From Eutreptiella sp. 'Long Island Sound 2002' (lineage: Eukaryota; Euglenozoa; Euglenophyceae; Eutreptiales; Eutreptiaceae): a stretch of DNA of 64,000 nucleotides. The DNA is taken from positions 109,638,578 to 109,702,577 of the forward strand of contig OZ038382.1 of the NCBI GenBank assembly GCA_964036045.1, read 5' to 3'. The position numbers were made by a program, and so were the translations under genes. The first letter of the stretch is position 1; every line of letters starts with the position of its first letter. The notes under the pieces were generated by a model. That model was not told where the DNA came from. It did not search any database and was given only the letters and a program-made list of their open reading frames with translations. Positions 19,051 to 29,887 of this stretch are shown in pieces.

Positions 19051-20403
19051 ATGCCAGGACCACCGTACGCGCAGAGCCAGGGGACATGGCACCACCAACA
19101 CCACCACCGCGCCCCCGTCCCTCCCAACCCCTACCCCCTAATGCCCCCAAGCTACAGCGGCCCCCACCAGCTACATCCCCACCACGCCCCAGCACAACCA
19201 GGCCCCGCGAACCACCCACCCCACATAGCGCACATCACCGCACCACACCATCACGTGTACCACCACCACCAGCCCCTGCCACCACACCCGCCAACGCCGG
19301 GGTACCACACACAACCGACACATGCTCCACACCACCACCACGCGGTCCAGCACCACCCGCCGCCCCCGCTACACGGGCCCACGACATACGAGCCACGGTA
19401 CACCCCCATGGACCCGCGAGGAGCCGCGCACGCACACCGGCAACACCAGGACCGAGTAGGGGCGCCCCACCACCACCAACAGCCCCCCCACCCACACCCC
19501 ATACCAGCGAGCACCATCCACCAGCAGCCACCCATCACATACGGACCACAGCCCCACCCGGGGGCTCATGCGGTCGCCTCCCACCCGCACCCCGGCACCG
19601 CGACCAGTCAAGAACCGCAAGGGCCACACGGCGCACACACGCAACACCCACACGACCCAGAGGGACGCCCGGACCCCCAGCTGGCACAACACCCACCCCC
19701 GCCCCCCCCCCCCCACCACCACCAGCAGCCCCCCCACCCACACCCCATACCAGCGAGCACCATCCACCGGCAGCCACCCATTACATACGGACCACAGCCC
19801 CGCCCGGACGCTCATGCGGCCGCCTCCCACCAACAGCCGGGAACCCCAACCAGTCAGGAACCGCAAGAGCCACACGGCGCACACACGCAACACCCACACG
19901 ACCCACAGAGACGCCCAGACCCCCAGCCAGCACAACACCCGGCCCCGCCCCCCCCACCACCAACAGCGCCACCCCCACACCACCCCCCCCCGCCCCCCCC
20001 CCGAGACCAGGCCACGGACACAACACGCGGCAGCCAGCACCAGCCAATCGATGTCGATGCCCCCGCCGACACATGCCACCGCGAATCCCCCCTCCCACGC
20101 CCGCCACAAGAGACCCCATCACCGGACCCCACACGCGACAACGATGACCACCCCCCCCAACCCACACCACCCCCCCCATCACACCCCGCACCACCAGTCG
20201 CCGCACCGACCGAACCCTACGCCCTGCACAACCCCGCAGCGGTACGGCAGCACCTCCGGGGGGTCGGGGAACAGGACGTCGTGCTGTACCTCCGCACCTC
20301 CGGCACCAGCACCCCCATCCGGGCGGCCACCCTGGTCCAGGCGGCCACCCTGGGGGAAGGCGTCAGAGACTTCCTCTTCGACGCCTTCCTCCACGTCGCC
20401 TGA
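19051..20403 (+). CDS. element 1 ORF4: His/Pro-rich protein with conserved C-terminal block
   Basis: 450 codons from an ATG at 19051, in the same frame as ORF3, from which a single TGA (19024-19026) separates it. Residues up to about 330 are low-complexity His/Pro/Gln and include an 82-residue duplication. The end is different: HQPIDVDA, then PAAVRQHLRGVGEQDVVLYL and IRAATLVQAATLGEGVRDFL, which looks folded. Element 2 has a Pro-rich ORF at the same place with QQSIDVDA and a similar-sized helical block (LLRATLQDRA ... LHETILVLAAAAED), so the arrangement is conserved. The IDVDA core resembles a SUMO-interacting motif, which is speculation. It ends at TGA 20401-20403. Function unknown. Confidence 0.6.
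   Translation: MPGPPYAQSQGTWHHQHHHRAPVPPNPYPLMPPSYSGPHQLHPHHAPAQPGPANHPPHIAHITAPHHHVYHHHQPLPPHPPTPGYHTQPTHAPHHHHAVQHHPPPPLHGPTTYEPRYTPMDPRGAAHAHRQHQDRVGAPHHHQQPPHPHPIPASTIHQQPPITYGPQPHPGAHAVASHPHPGTATSQEPQGPHGAHTQHPHDPEGRPDPQLAQHPPPPPPPHHHQQPPHPHPIPASTIHRQPPITYGPQPRPDAHAAASHQQPGTPTSQEPQEPHGAHTQHPHDPQRRPDPQPAQHPAPPPPPPTAPPPHHPPPPPPRDQATDTTRGSQHQPIDVDAPADTCHRESPLPRPPQETPSPDPTRDNDDHPPQPTPPPPSHPAPPVAAPTEPYALHNPAAVRQHLRGVGEQDVVLYLRTSGTSTPIRAATLVQAATLGEGVRDFLFDAFLHVA
19465..19956 (+). repeat. in-frame 246-bp tandem duplication inside ORF4
   Basis: Two copies, 19465-19710 and 19711-19956, of a 246-bp (82-codon) unit containing PHPHPIPASTIH and PPITYGPQP. The length is a multiple of three, so the reading frame is kept. 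This fits slippage or unequal exchange in a low-complexity coding region. Confidence 0.8.
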
Positions 20404-21306
20404 CACGAGCGCCCCCCACGCGCCACCCCAGACGGCGAGAGCCCGCCCCCCACGGGGAGCCGGATCTGGGTACCCCCCATCGACTGGGGGCGACACCTGG
20501 TCGGACACCCCGTGCCAGAGCGGGACAGCACCCAGGGCCGCACCCGCTACCGCGAGCCCAACATGGCCCACCCCCCACCCGAAGCCACCCCCAACAGCAC
20601 CAAAGAGTGGGAGCGGGAAACATGGGTGGCCCGGATGGCCTCCCTAAGCAACTTCCGGCACCACGTCCCGGGGGACATCCCCACCCCCGACGAGCAGCAG
20701 CCAGCCCCCTCCACGTACATGACCCTCATGTACAATCTGCACTACACCCTCTCCACCACCACCTACCACGCACCCACTGACCACTGGGTGGTACACGGCA
20801 CCGACTCCCTCCTCCCCGCCGACTACACCCCCCCCACACACATCCCAGGCCCCGACACGTACGCCAGGGGGGAAGACCTGGACGACCCCCACATCTGGGG
20901 CACGTGGGAACCCGAATCCCTGGACCCGCTGCTCTCCATCCGCAGCGGCTACCAGGGCCTTGGTAGGGCGATGTATTGCCTCGCCAAGTGGACCCCACGG
21001 ACCTGGGGGATCCCCGCGGACCGATGGGTGTGGGTGGTCACGCTGCGCCCCCAGCAGATGGAAGCCCCCCCAAACCGCGGGGGACCCACCCCCCCACGCC
21101 CCACCACCCCACAACTATGCCCGTACATGGTGGCAGCCCGCCTCATGGCGCTGCTATGGCCGGGCCCCCACACCCCCACCCAAAACTACCCCCACCTCAC
21201 AGAGGAGGACATGCCCGGCATCCAGCGATGCTTCTTCGAGACCCTCGACTACCTCCAGCAGACACACCCCCGCGTCCTGGAGCAGATATGGCCACCCCCC
21301 GGGTAA
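20404..21306 (+). CDS. element 1 ORF5, unrecognised folded protein
   Basis: Open frame of 300 codons to TAA (21304-21306), directly following the ORF4 TGA and in the same frame. The first ATG is at 20563, but protein-like sequence (RIWVPPIDWGRHLVGHPV) already lies between the TGA and that ATG. The product therefore either starts at a non-AUG codon or is made by readthrough from ORF4. The protein is rich in Trp, Tyr and His (TYMTLMYNLHYTLSTTTYHA, DDPHIWGTWEPESLDPLL, IPADRWVWVVTLRPQQM) and is not low-complexity, which argues for a folded domain. I recognise no family, and element 2 lacks an obvious counterpart. Confidence 0.6.
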   Translation, partial: HERPPRATPDGESPPPTGSRIWVPPIDWGRHLVGHPVPERDSTQGRTRYREPNMAHPPPEATPNSTKEWERETWVARMASLSNFRHHVPGDIPTPDEQQPAPSTYMTLMYNLHYTLSTTTYHAPTDHWVVHGTDSLLPADYTPPTHIPGPDTYARGEDLDDPHIWGTWEPESLDPLLSIRSGYQGLGRAMYCLAKWTPRTWGIPADRWVWVVTLRPQQMEAPPNRGGPTPPRPTTPQLCPYMVAARLMALLWPGPHTPTQNYPHLTEEDMPGIQRCFFETLDYLQQTHPRVLEQIWPPPG

Positions 21307-22713
21307 CCCACGTGCCCGCACAGCCGAGACAACACCGCCACGCCAGCACCAGCACGCACGGATCACCAGGGAAAACGCGCGCACACGCCCGATGCCCGAA
21401 CCTGCACCCGCGTTCTCGCTACTTACAGGACCCAGCATCATACGCCCGCCCCCGAGGCCAGGGACCCTCCGCCGTCTCCCGCGGCCCTCTCCTCCGCCTC
21501 CGACTCCACAACCTCCACCACCACGACCACCTCATCCACCACCACCACCACCACGTCCTCATCCAGCACTCCACCCCCCAGGCCGCGGGGGACACCTCCC
21601 AAACGGGCCTCCAAACCCGCCCCCACCGCGAGCAGCCCCACCGCCGCCAAAGCCCACGCCCCGGCGAAGCCCATGCCCACGACCCAGCCGAAGCCCAAGG
21701 CCGCCGCCAAAGGGCGGCCCGCAGCCAAGCCCAAGCCCAGGCCCAAACCCGGCGCCAAGACGGCAGCTCGGGCACGGCCCCCCCAGGATGTCCTCTACGA
21801 CATCCGGCCCCAGCCGTCCCAGGCCCGAAGGCAGCAGCGCCCAGCGCGGCGCCCCCCCAACGTCACCGACGCCACCGCCACCACCTTCATCGCGGAGCGC
21901 GCCGCGGCCGAAGCGCGACGCGCCTCGTCCCACCACCTCCCAAAGCCCGCACCCCAGGCCCATGGACCGCTCCAGGGTCCACCAGCAGCGCCCCCGCCCC
22001 CCTACCGGCCCCCGATGACAGCCCACATGCAGCGCATGCCCCACTACCGCCGCCGCCGCGAATCCCCGCCCAACCCCGAGGCGGAGACCGTACGCGCACA
22101 CCCGCGGGTCCACATCCGCGTGCACCCCCACTCCCCACGCACCCCCACGGAACAGGACTACGAGGAATCCCCCAGGCCCGCCACCGCCGCCGGCCCCCAC
22201 GACCCCATCACACCCACCCACGCCCACTCCTCCGCCCAAGACCGCAGGCCCGCCCAGGAACAGTGGTGGCAGCGCTGGACCCACACACAGCTCTGGGAGC
22301 TGCGGAAGTGGGCCCGGGGAGAGCCCTCCCTCGAGGGCCTGGTCCATCGGCCCCGCAAGGGGTCGGTGGAGAACTGCCGCCTCCGGCCGGCGGGGGGGTG
22401 GATGCCGCAGGCCGCATGGGAAGCCATGCTGGCCGATGCGCTCCACCCCCTGGGAGTCCACCCCCGCAACCTCCCCGCGCCCCAGGACCACCCGTACGTC
22501 CTCAGGCGCCTGCGGGAGACCCTCCAGGAAGCGCGGCGAGACGGCATCCGCCTGTGGGACATCACCCAAAGCCCAGCCCCGCACGCACACACCCCCTCAC
22601 CACCCCACAAGCGTCGGCGCACCGACACCGGCGACACCCACAACACCCCAGGAGCCCTGCGCGCCACACAACACGACGCGCCTGACCCCCCGGCCAGCGG
22701 CGCCGCCATCTAA
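21307..22713 (+). CDS. element 1 ORF6: basic Ser/Thr/Pro-rich protein with conserved C-terminal domain
   Basis: Same frame as ORF3 to ORF5, open from 21307 to TAA at 22711-22713; the first ATG is at 21673. The N-terminal part is Ser/Thr-rich, then Lys/Ala/Pro-rich (PKPKAAAKGRPAAKPKPRPK), suited to nucleic-acid binding. The C-terminal part is different: QWWQRWTHTQLWELRKWARG, then WMPQAAWEAMLADALHPLG, then DHPYVLRRLRETLQEARRDG. Element 2 encodes WWSPPALQELRRW and IMPQAAWEALLRDAV at the same place, so this domain has been kept while the linkers diverged. It ends with a KRRR-containing tail. I do not know the domain. Confidence 0.65.
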   Translation, partial: PTCPHSRDNTATPAPARTDHQGKRAHTPDARTCTRVLATYRTQHHTPAPEARDPPPSPAALSSASDSTTSTTTTTSSTTTTTTSSSSTPPPRPRGTPPKRASKPAPTASSPTAAKAHAPAKPMPTTQPKPKAAAKGRPAAKPKPRPKPGAKTAARARPPQDVLYDIRPQPSQARRQQRPARRPPNVTDATATTFIAERAAAEARRASSHHLPKPAPQAHGPLQGPPAAPPPPYRPPMTAHMQRMPHYRRRRESPPNPEAETVRAHPRVHIRVHPHSPRTPTEQDYEESPRPATAAGPHDPITPTHAHSSAQDRRPAQEQWWQRWTHTQLWELRKWARGEPSLEGLVHRPRKGSVENCRLRPAGGWMPQAAWEAMLADALHPLGVHPRNLPAPQDHPYVLRRLRETLQEARRDGIRLWDITQSPAPHAHTPSPPHKRRRTDTGDTHNTPGALRATQHDAPDPPASGAAI

Positions 22714-22915
22714 CCCCGTTATCCAGCACAGCACCACCACGGGGCGCCACGCCAGGCCCCGCCCAGAAGTCACCAAACAAACCGGACGCCGAAGGAAGCC
22801 AACGCACACGACAACGAGCACCACTACGCCCAAAGGCGCCGAACCCGGGCCCGATACCGTGGGCTCCTCTCCACCCTCAGCACGACACACACGTCACTGA
22901 CGTCACTCCTCCGCC

Positions 22916-23338
22916 GTGCCCCCTCCCACGCCACCGCCCCGCCCCCCCCCCCTCCCGCCGCACGTCCCCACGCCGCCCAGCACCCAGCCCCACACACTGC
23001 GCCACAGCATCGCCCTAGTCCGGCTCCTCCACCATCGCGGCACTTGGCACCTCACAGTAGACCGCCGTCCTGTGGTCCCGCTCCCCCCAGCACCACTCCC
23101 GGGGCCGCACCCGACCCACGCCGTGTTCGCCCCCACGTCGCGGGCCGCGGACATCCTCCCGCTCCCCGCCACCACCCCTCCCGGGCATCGCATACTACTT
23201 ACCGCAAACCCCTCGGTCCTCAGTGAGGTCCCCATCGGGCACGCCGACGCCCTGCACGTGCGCCCGCTGCTGCCCAACCTGCACGCTGCGTACGCCCCCG
23301 GCACGCCCGTCGACCCCTCCGTGTGGGACTCCCAGTGA
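22916..23338 (+). CDS. element 1 ORF7, small unrecognised ORF
   Basis: A stretch of about 140 codons without an ATG, in a different frame from ORF6, ending at TGA 23336-23338. After a Pro-rich start the sequence is protein-like: LRHSIALVRLLHHRGTWHLT, ILPLPATTPPGHRILLTANP, VLSEVPIGHADALHVRPLL. It could be the remains of a further ORF or a chance frame, and no counterpart is seen in element 2. Confidence 0.35.
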   Translation: MPPPTPPPRPPPLPPHVPTPPSTQPHTLRHSIALVRLLHHRGTWHLTVDRRPVVPLPPAPLPGPHPTHAVFAPTSRAADILPLPATTPPGHRILLTANPSVLSEVPIGHADALHVRPLLPNLHAAYAPGTPVDPSVWDSQ

Positions 23339-23441
23339 GGCCACCGGCCAACGGCCGGCCCGCACGCACCACCCCGCACCCGCCTCGGGCGCACGACTCC
23401 GTGGACGCCGCTACCCACACGCCCGGCCCCGCGCAACCGCC

Positions 23442-23817
23442 TAACCGAGCCTGAACACAAGCACAAATCAAACCCGAGCCACACCCCGAAACCGCTAACC
23501 CTTGACTCCTAACCAAACACGCCGAGGGAACAACGCAACCACAGCCCACACCCACAGCCCACACAGCCGCCTAACCAGCCAGCACCAGAAGCAAAGAAAC
23601 ACCTCACCAAACCCACCCTGACCCAAGCCTAACCGGGCCGAAGCCCCAACACAAATCAAACCCGAGCCACATCCCGAAACCGTCAACCCTTGACTCCAAA
23701 CCGGGCCCGCTGAGGGAAATGCGTAGACACAGCCCACAGCCACAGCCCACACAACCGCCTAACCAGCCAACACCAGAAGCAAAGAGACACCTAACCAAAC
23801 CCACCCTGACCCATACC
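23442..23817 (+). repeat. 188-bp tandem duplication in the element 1 3' UTR
   Basis: Units 23442-23629 and 23630-23817 share AAATCAAACCCGAGCCACA, AACCCTTGACTCC and GCCTAACCAGCCA with few differences. They lie after the last ORF and before the A-tail, so they belong to the element's 3' untranslated region. Confidence 0.75.
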
Positions 23818-23993
23818 CATGTACATCAGGACACGCGAGCCGCACCCCTGGGGCGCGACCGCCGCCACAGCACCGGCGACACACGCCAGAGGACACAACG
23901 CTATAGCACCGCCGCACCAGCTGCCCATGCCTGTGCCTGCAGTGTACGCGCGCCTCTGTTTTCCTCTTTTTTGTTTTTTCTTTCTCTTTTTTC

Positions 23994-24014
23994 AAAAAAA
24001 AAAAAAAAAAAAAA
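23994..24014 (+). other. A21 tract, probable 3' tail of element 1
   Basis: Twenty-one consecutive adenines follow a pyrimidine-rich stretch (23951-23993). This is the expected 3' signature of a LINE copied from polyadenylated RNA. I could not match a target-site duplication, because the 5' end is truncated at the gypsy junction. Confidence 0.6.
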
Positions 24015-24079
24015 CGAACATTAGGGGGGGAGGAAGAGGGACACATCCACCCATGGCACACGCGCACCGCACACAGCAC

Positions 24080-24265
24080 GCGCACCGGTAAACAGGAGCC
24101 CAGGGGCCCAGGACACCGCACATGCAACACAACACACCGAGCGGGCACACCGGTGAACAGGAGCCAGCTGGCCCAGGACACCGCAGACGCACCACAGCAA
24201 ACCGCGCGGGCACACCGGTGAACAGGAGCCCAACGGCCCAGGACGCTGCACACACGTAGGGCAGC
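24080..24265. repeat. 65-bp minisatellite, about three copies
   Basis: CACCGGTGAACAGGAGCC and GGCCCAGGACACCGC recur at 65-bp spacing (CGGT at 24086, 24151 and 24216). No coding signal. Confidence 0.75.
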
Positions 24266-24838
24266 CGAGGGACAGGAAAGAACCAATACCCCATGGGTCG
24301 GACGCACTGGGGCGACCCAGCCGACCCACCGGGCCAGTGGCAGGAGCGGTACTCCAAAGCCACTGGTCCGAGCCCGGCCAGGCTGCATCGAGGACCATGG
24401 CAAACGTCACCCGGAGCCATGGAAGCAACCGGTGACAGGCGAGCCGGTACACAGTCCAGGAGGGGGTCACCTGCCAAGCAGAGTGGCCCCGCAACTCAAG
24501 CCACAAGGGTGAGGCGGTCGTACCGTAGACAAGCGGGAGCAATACCCCTCGTGGTGAGAGATACTCCACACGGCTGGGCAGCCCCCCAGAGCTGCCGCCC
24601 AAAGGAGGGGGCATGTGGCCCTACCCATGGACACATGTGGGGACACCCTCCCACCTAGGACACATGGACCGGGTGGCCGCGACAATGCCTTCCCAAGCAC
24701 ATGCGGGAGCAGCTCAAGAGGCACCTGACATAGGGCAGTGGGAGGGACAGGACGTCCCCTTGGTAAGACCTTCTTCCTGCAATGTCAAAGGAGGCATCCC
24801 GAGCTCCCGAAGATACCTACCTACCTACCTACCTACCT
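24266..24838. other. non-coding stretch ending in (ACCT)n
   Basis: No protein-like frame is seen. The stretch ends in a short (ACCT)n tract at about 24814-24838, immediately before the second copy of the 512-bp repeat. An (AGGT)n tract, its reverse complement, lies at 35480-35499. Confidence 0.5.
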
Positions 24839-25352
24839 GTATGACCACTCGAGATTCATCATATCAAGTGCGGCGATGTCGAAGTCGAAAATCCGATTCT
24901 GAAAGTCTGAAAAAATCGGATTAATTTGCGACTGTGTAATATGAAAATTGCGGAAGCAACGAACCCTTTACTGATGAAATCTGACCCTTCATCGGGGTTT
25001 CCGCCAAAATATCTGTAAAAAACAGTTAACCAATCGGTTACCGCAAAATCGCGAGCCAACTGACAGTCGCCGATACATTGACAATCAGAACGAAAGACTG
25101 AAAAATTACGGAAACTTTATGATAAAAAAACCCTGTTGAGTCCTGATACTCTGATATAGAAATCTCAGCTGGCGGCGCCTCGGTACTGAATATGGCCGCT
25201 CATAGCCGGAATGGCCAAACCTATCACACTATCACATCGGGTTAGGTCAGGTGGATGGGAGAGTATGATATCAGCCAATGGCGGCTTAGCGGCAAAAAGA
25301 TACACACCCCAAGTGACCCAAAGATGGCCAAGGGGGTCCGAACTGGCTTCAG
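24839..25352. repeat. 512-bp dispersed repeat, copy 2
   Basis: Nearly identical to 3568-4079 in the same orientation. It is preceded by an (ACCT)n tract and followed by sequence (GGACTTGTAGCGG) unrelated to what follows copy 1. The sharp match boundaries support a discrete dispersed element. Confidence 0.75.
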
Positions 25353-25793
25353 GACTTGTAGCGGGGCAAATGTGGGATGCATGGGCTCGTAACATTCTTG
25401 TTTGCCATGCATTTCCCCGTGGTCCACGGCCGTTGGCGTGTGGTCTCTTGTGGTTCGCGTGTGGTGGTGTTTCTTGCTTTCTTGGTTTTTGCTTTTGTGC
25501 CTCTTCTTTTGTCTTGTTTTCCTTTTCTTTTTCTTTTTTTTTTGACGCGCACACAAGTCGCCTGGCTCCTATGGCACGCACTTTGCTAGGTGTTTTGGGG
25601 CACACGTCCCGTCTCGCTTGCTCTTGGTTTTCTGTGTGTGTCCTAAGTTTTGCGACCTCGGCAAACAGCGGCGTAAAACCCTTTGGGGGGTTTCTGAGGT
25701 AAGAGAAAACTATTTCTCAGTTTTTTTTTTGTTGGCTGTGCAATTTTTTCTTGGTTTTTGATTTTCCTGCTGCGATCGCGCGACGACCTGGAA
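25353..25793. other. non-coding stretch with a fragment of the 291-bp repeat
   Basis: Around 25380-25450 the sequence matches part of the 291-bp repeat at 963-1545 (TAACATTCTTGTTTGCCAT, TTTCCCCGTGGTCC). A pyrimidine-rich tract lies at about 25490-25545. No gene is seen. Confidence 0.5.
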
Positions 25794-26387
25794 CTACATG
25801 GGGTTTGCTGTCCGTTTGGCAAGCATGCTGCACGCTCCGAAGAGGGCCAGAACGTGTGGGGCCATGCAGCGTAGCCACTGGGCGGTTCGTCTGCGGGGCC
25901 AGTCGGCATGCAGCTGCTCCAGCGTCGGCGGTCGGTACAGCCGGAAGGAGAAGGCAAAGTTGACAAATGCAGCCGCGTCAGGATCGTCTTGAACGGCTGC
26001 CTCAAGAATGGACCAGCCGCTCTGGTGGGATGCGGTCGCACAGCAGGCTGCCAGACGCCGTCCCAGTAAGGGCTCCTTGAATGGTCAGGCTTTGCTATTG
26101 GTCGCCAGGTGTGCTTCCAGAGTCATGGGTGGCACAATCTGCAGTATGCACGTACAGCATGCAAGTATCGGGTGCGAAAGCTGTATTGTGCCGCTGTCCA
26201 GGATGGCGCCGTACTTCATGGCCAGTAGTGCAGACGTTTGGACCACGAACGAGATCAAGGTAAAGCCACCAAGTAGCACACAATGCGGGCACCAATGCGA
26301 TTGCCTATCTACCTTTGCCTCTGAGGCGCCTGTGGGGTTTGGTTCTTCCCTGAGGCCAATGACCTGGATGTGGGTGGCAGCGTGCAC
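25794..26387 (-). pseudogene. unrecognised protein-like frame, possible exon, one TGA
   Basis: On the minus strand, 26387-26088 (100 codons) and 26084-25797 (96 codons) are in the same frame and are separated by one TGA (26085-26087); the end is TAG at 25794-25796. The composition is protein-like and unlike the surrounding low-complexity DNA: a hydrophobic, membrane-like stretch (HCVLLGGFTLISFVVQTSAL) and later SGWSILEAAVQDDPDAAAFV, PPTLEQLHADWPRRRTAQWL. It could be the last exons of a host membrane protein or a decayed gene. I recognise no family, and chance is not excluded. Confidence 0.3.
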
Positions 26388-27104
26388 CGTTCAACCACAC
26401 CGTTTTTCTAGGGTGTCTGACGGCAAGGGTGTAGCACGGATGGTTGAACACCTGCAAATGCGAGAATGGTAAGCCCATGGCGAAGAACGTCTGGAAAGTA
26501 CATACAGAGGCAGTGTAAGCAGTGCCAGCGGCGGGTGCATGACGTGTTGTATCGGAGCACATGACGTATGAGGGAGAACCGCACCGGAAGCAAAACCGAC
26601 ACCCCCAAAGCCTTCGTGACGCAGGTAGGCTCTTGTACGTGCAGCGGTGTCATCCACTTGTAGAGGTCAACCTAATGATCATCCAACCATCGTTCGAGCC
26701 ATGATTGTGTGGTGCACGAGCACGGTACCATGGTATAAAAGTGTACTTCCTCTACATCTGTTCTGTGTGCCTGCTGGCTGGTAGCCACCTGTCGGCAGCA
26801 AATGCCTGACGGGCTGCCAGTTCAGCCTGGCCCTTTCTGTGCTTGCTTTGCAAGCCTGCTCCCCTGTCCTCGTGTCCTGTCCCTCCGTTGAGAGAGGCGG
26901 GGGGAATTTGGGGGGAATGCTGCCATTGTATGCCATCAGCCTGGCAGGCAAAGTGTTGTGTGCTAGAGAGGGTGGTGAAGCGGGCTCTAGATGGTTACAA
27001 ACACATGACAGATTTCTGAAAAGACACGTGTGTGCATCGTGGTCCAACAGTCGTCGGTACAGCTCCAAGTGTCTAGGAGCTAGTTCCTGATGACGTGAAA
27101 TCAC

Positions 27105-27818
27105 TTTCACCGAGTTCGGTGAAATGTCAGAACTTTGGTCTCGATATATATACCATCAGGTACCGTGACACTCCTGTGAGGCGCCACAGTACATCCTGCA
27201 TGCGACGATATGCCACAAGTATTCTGTGTACAAGATGACAGTGGATAGTGGGAGGGTGGCCATAGGAGCAAGAATTGTGTCAAATGGCGGATAAAAGAAA
27301 GCAGCAGATGAGAGGAAAAAAGTCAGAGATAACACCAAAGGCGGGATGGGCGCAGACCAGCCCGCCTTTGGCGTTCTGGTCTTTTCCCATAGCGCCGTGT
27401 CATCCGTGTACCAGTTACTCCTTTGGAAACGTAGAAACACAGAACATTTTTGAACTCTTCGAAGCGGAAGCTGTGCAACAAGTAGATCAGGGGTCATTGT
27501 AGGCCTATGCTGCATATTTCCAGATGTCACTGAACCTGTTTCAGCGATTTCGGTGAAAGGTTTTGCCGAATTCGGCCAAAGGCTTGAGTACCTTCCGTCA
27601 ACACGGAAATGGGTCTTTCTAACTTCCAGGAGCTGTATGGAATGTTCCGAACGGTGACCAAATCCTAACCTTGCATGCATGGAAGCCCCATTGATGCAGA
27701 GTGAAGAAACAAGATGTGTACCCGGCCCCACTTTGCCCTATGTTTAGTTTGGCCCCTTGCACGTATGTATCACCACTATATGTGGTAGCCTTGGATCTTT
27801 TCATCGAATTCGGTGGAA
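27105..27818. repeat. cluster of four TTTCACCGAATTCGGTGAAA-type palindromes
   Basis: Four close variants of one 20-bp palindrome lie at 27105-27124, 27539-27558, 27561-27580 and 27799-27818. The first is a perfect 9-bp inverted repeat with a 2-nt centre. Substitutions in one arm are sometimes matched in the other (GCCGAATTCGGC in the third). Confidence 0.65.
27331..27375. other. inverted repeat / hairpin
   Basis: CCAAAGGCGGG (27335-27345) is the exact reverse complement of CCCGCCTTTGG (27361-27371). Three more outer pairs follow one mismatch, giving about 14 pairs around a 15-nt loop. Its role is unknown. Confidence 0.6.
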
Positions 27819-27958
27819 CTTTCTCATGTTCTACTCTGGGCTATTGGACATGTAAGCATGCCTGTTGACGTGCTTCCTGACTTACAGTGCTTCAGGGTGC
27901 AGCACTGTATGTTTAGATATATACATATATCTATATATACACTATATATATATATATA

Positions 27959-29887
<1,929 letters not shown>

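Larger units (their letters stand above)
9191..24014 (+). mobile_element. giant LINE-type (non-LTR) element 1 with extra ORFs
   Basis: The element spans about 14.8 kb of very GC-rich plus-strand DNA. The order is ORF1a (9191-9784), ORF1 (9903-12509), ORF2 with EEP endonuclease, RT, RNase H and a C-terminal zinc knuckle (12651-17834), ORF3 to ORF7 (17831-23338), a 3' UTR and an A21 tail (23994-24014). There are no LTRs. ORF2 is intact over 5.2 kb, which suggests recent activity, although the 5' end is cut at the gypsy junction. Non-LTR elements usually have one or two ORFs, so the downstream set is unusual. Element 2 (37958-46930, minus) is a diverged relative that shares ORF2, ORF4 and ORF6 features. 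Confidence 0.85.
26388..27958. other. non-coding stretch with palindromes, no gene seen
   Basis: Open frames here are short or overlap on both strands and have no recognisable protein. The notable content is a cluster of near-perfect palindromes at 27105-27818, a hairpin at 27331-27375 and a TA-rich run at 27917-27958. Confidence 0.45.

Noticed and set aside
22897-22904. A TGACGTCA palindrome resembling a cAMP-response element between ORF6 and ORF7
   Set aside because: An 8-bp match in a GC-rich 64-kb window is easily expected by chance, and it lies within a retroelement with no sign of a promoter.
9191-23338. UGA reassigned to tryptophan in this organism
   Set aside because: Element 1 has no TGA inside the long ORF1 or ORF2, tryptophan is written TGG throughout the conserved domains, and its TGA codons occur only at ORF boundaries. 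Nonsense decay explains TGA in the broken elements.
27331-27375. A transcription terminator at the GC-rich hairpin
   Set aside because: No T-tract follows, there is no gene upstream, and factor-independent terminators of this type are a bacterial feature.
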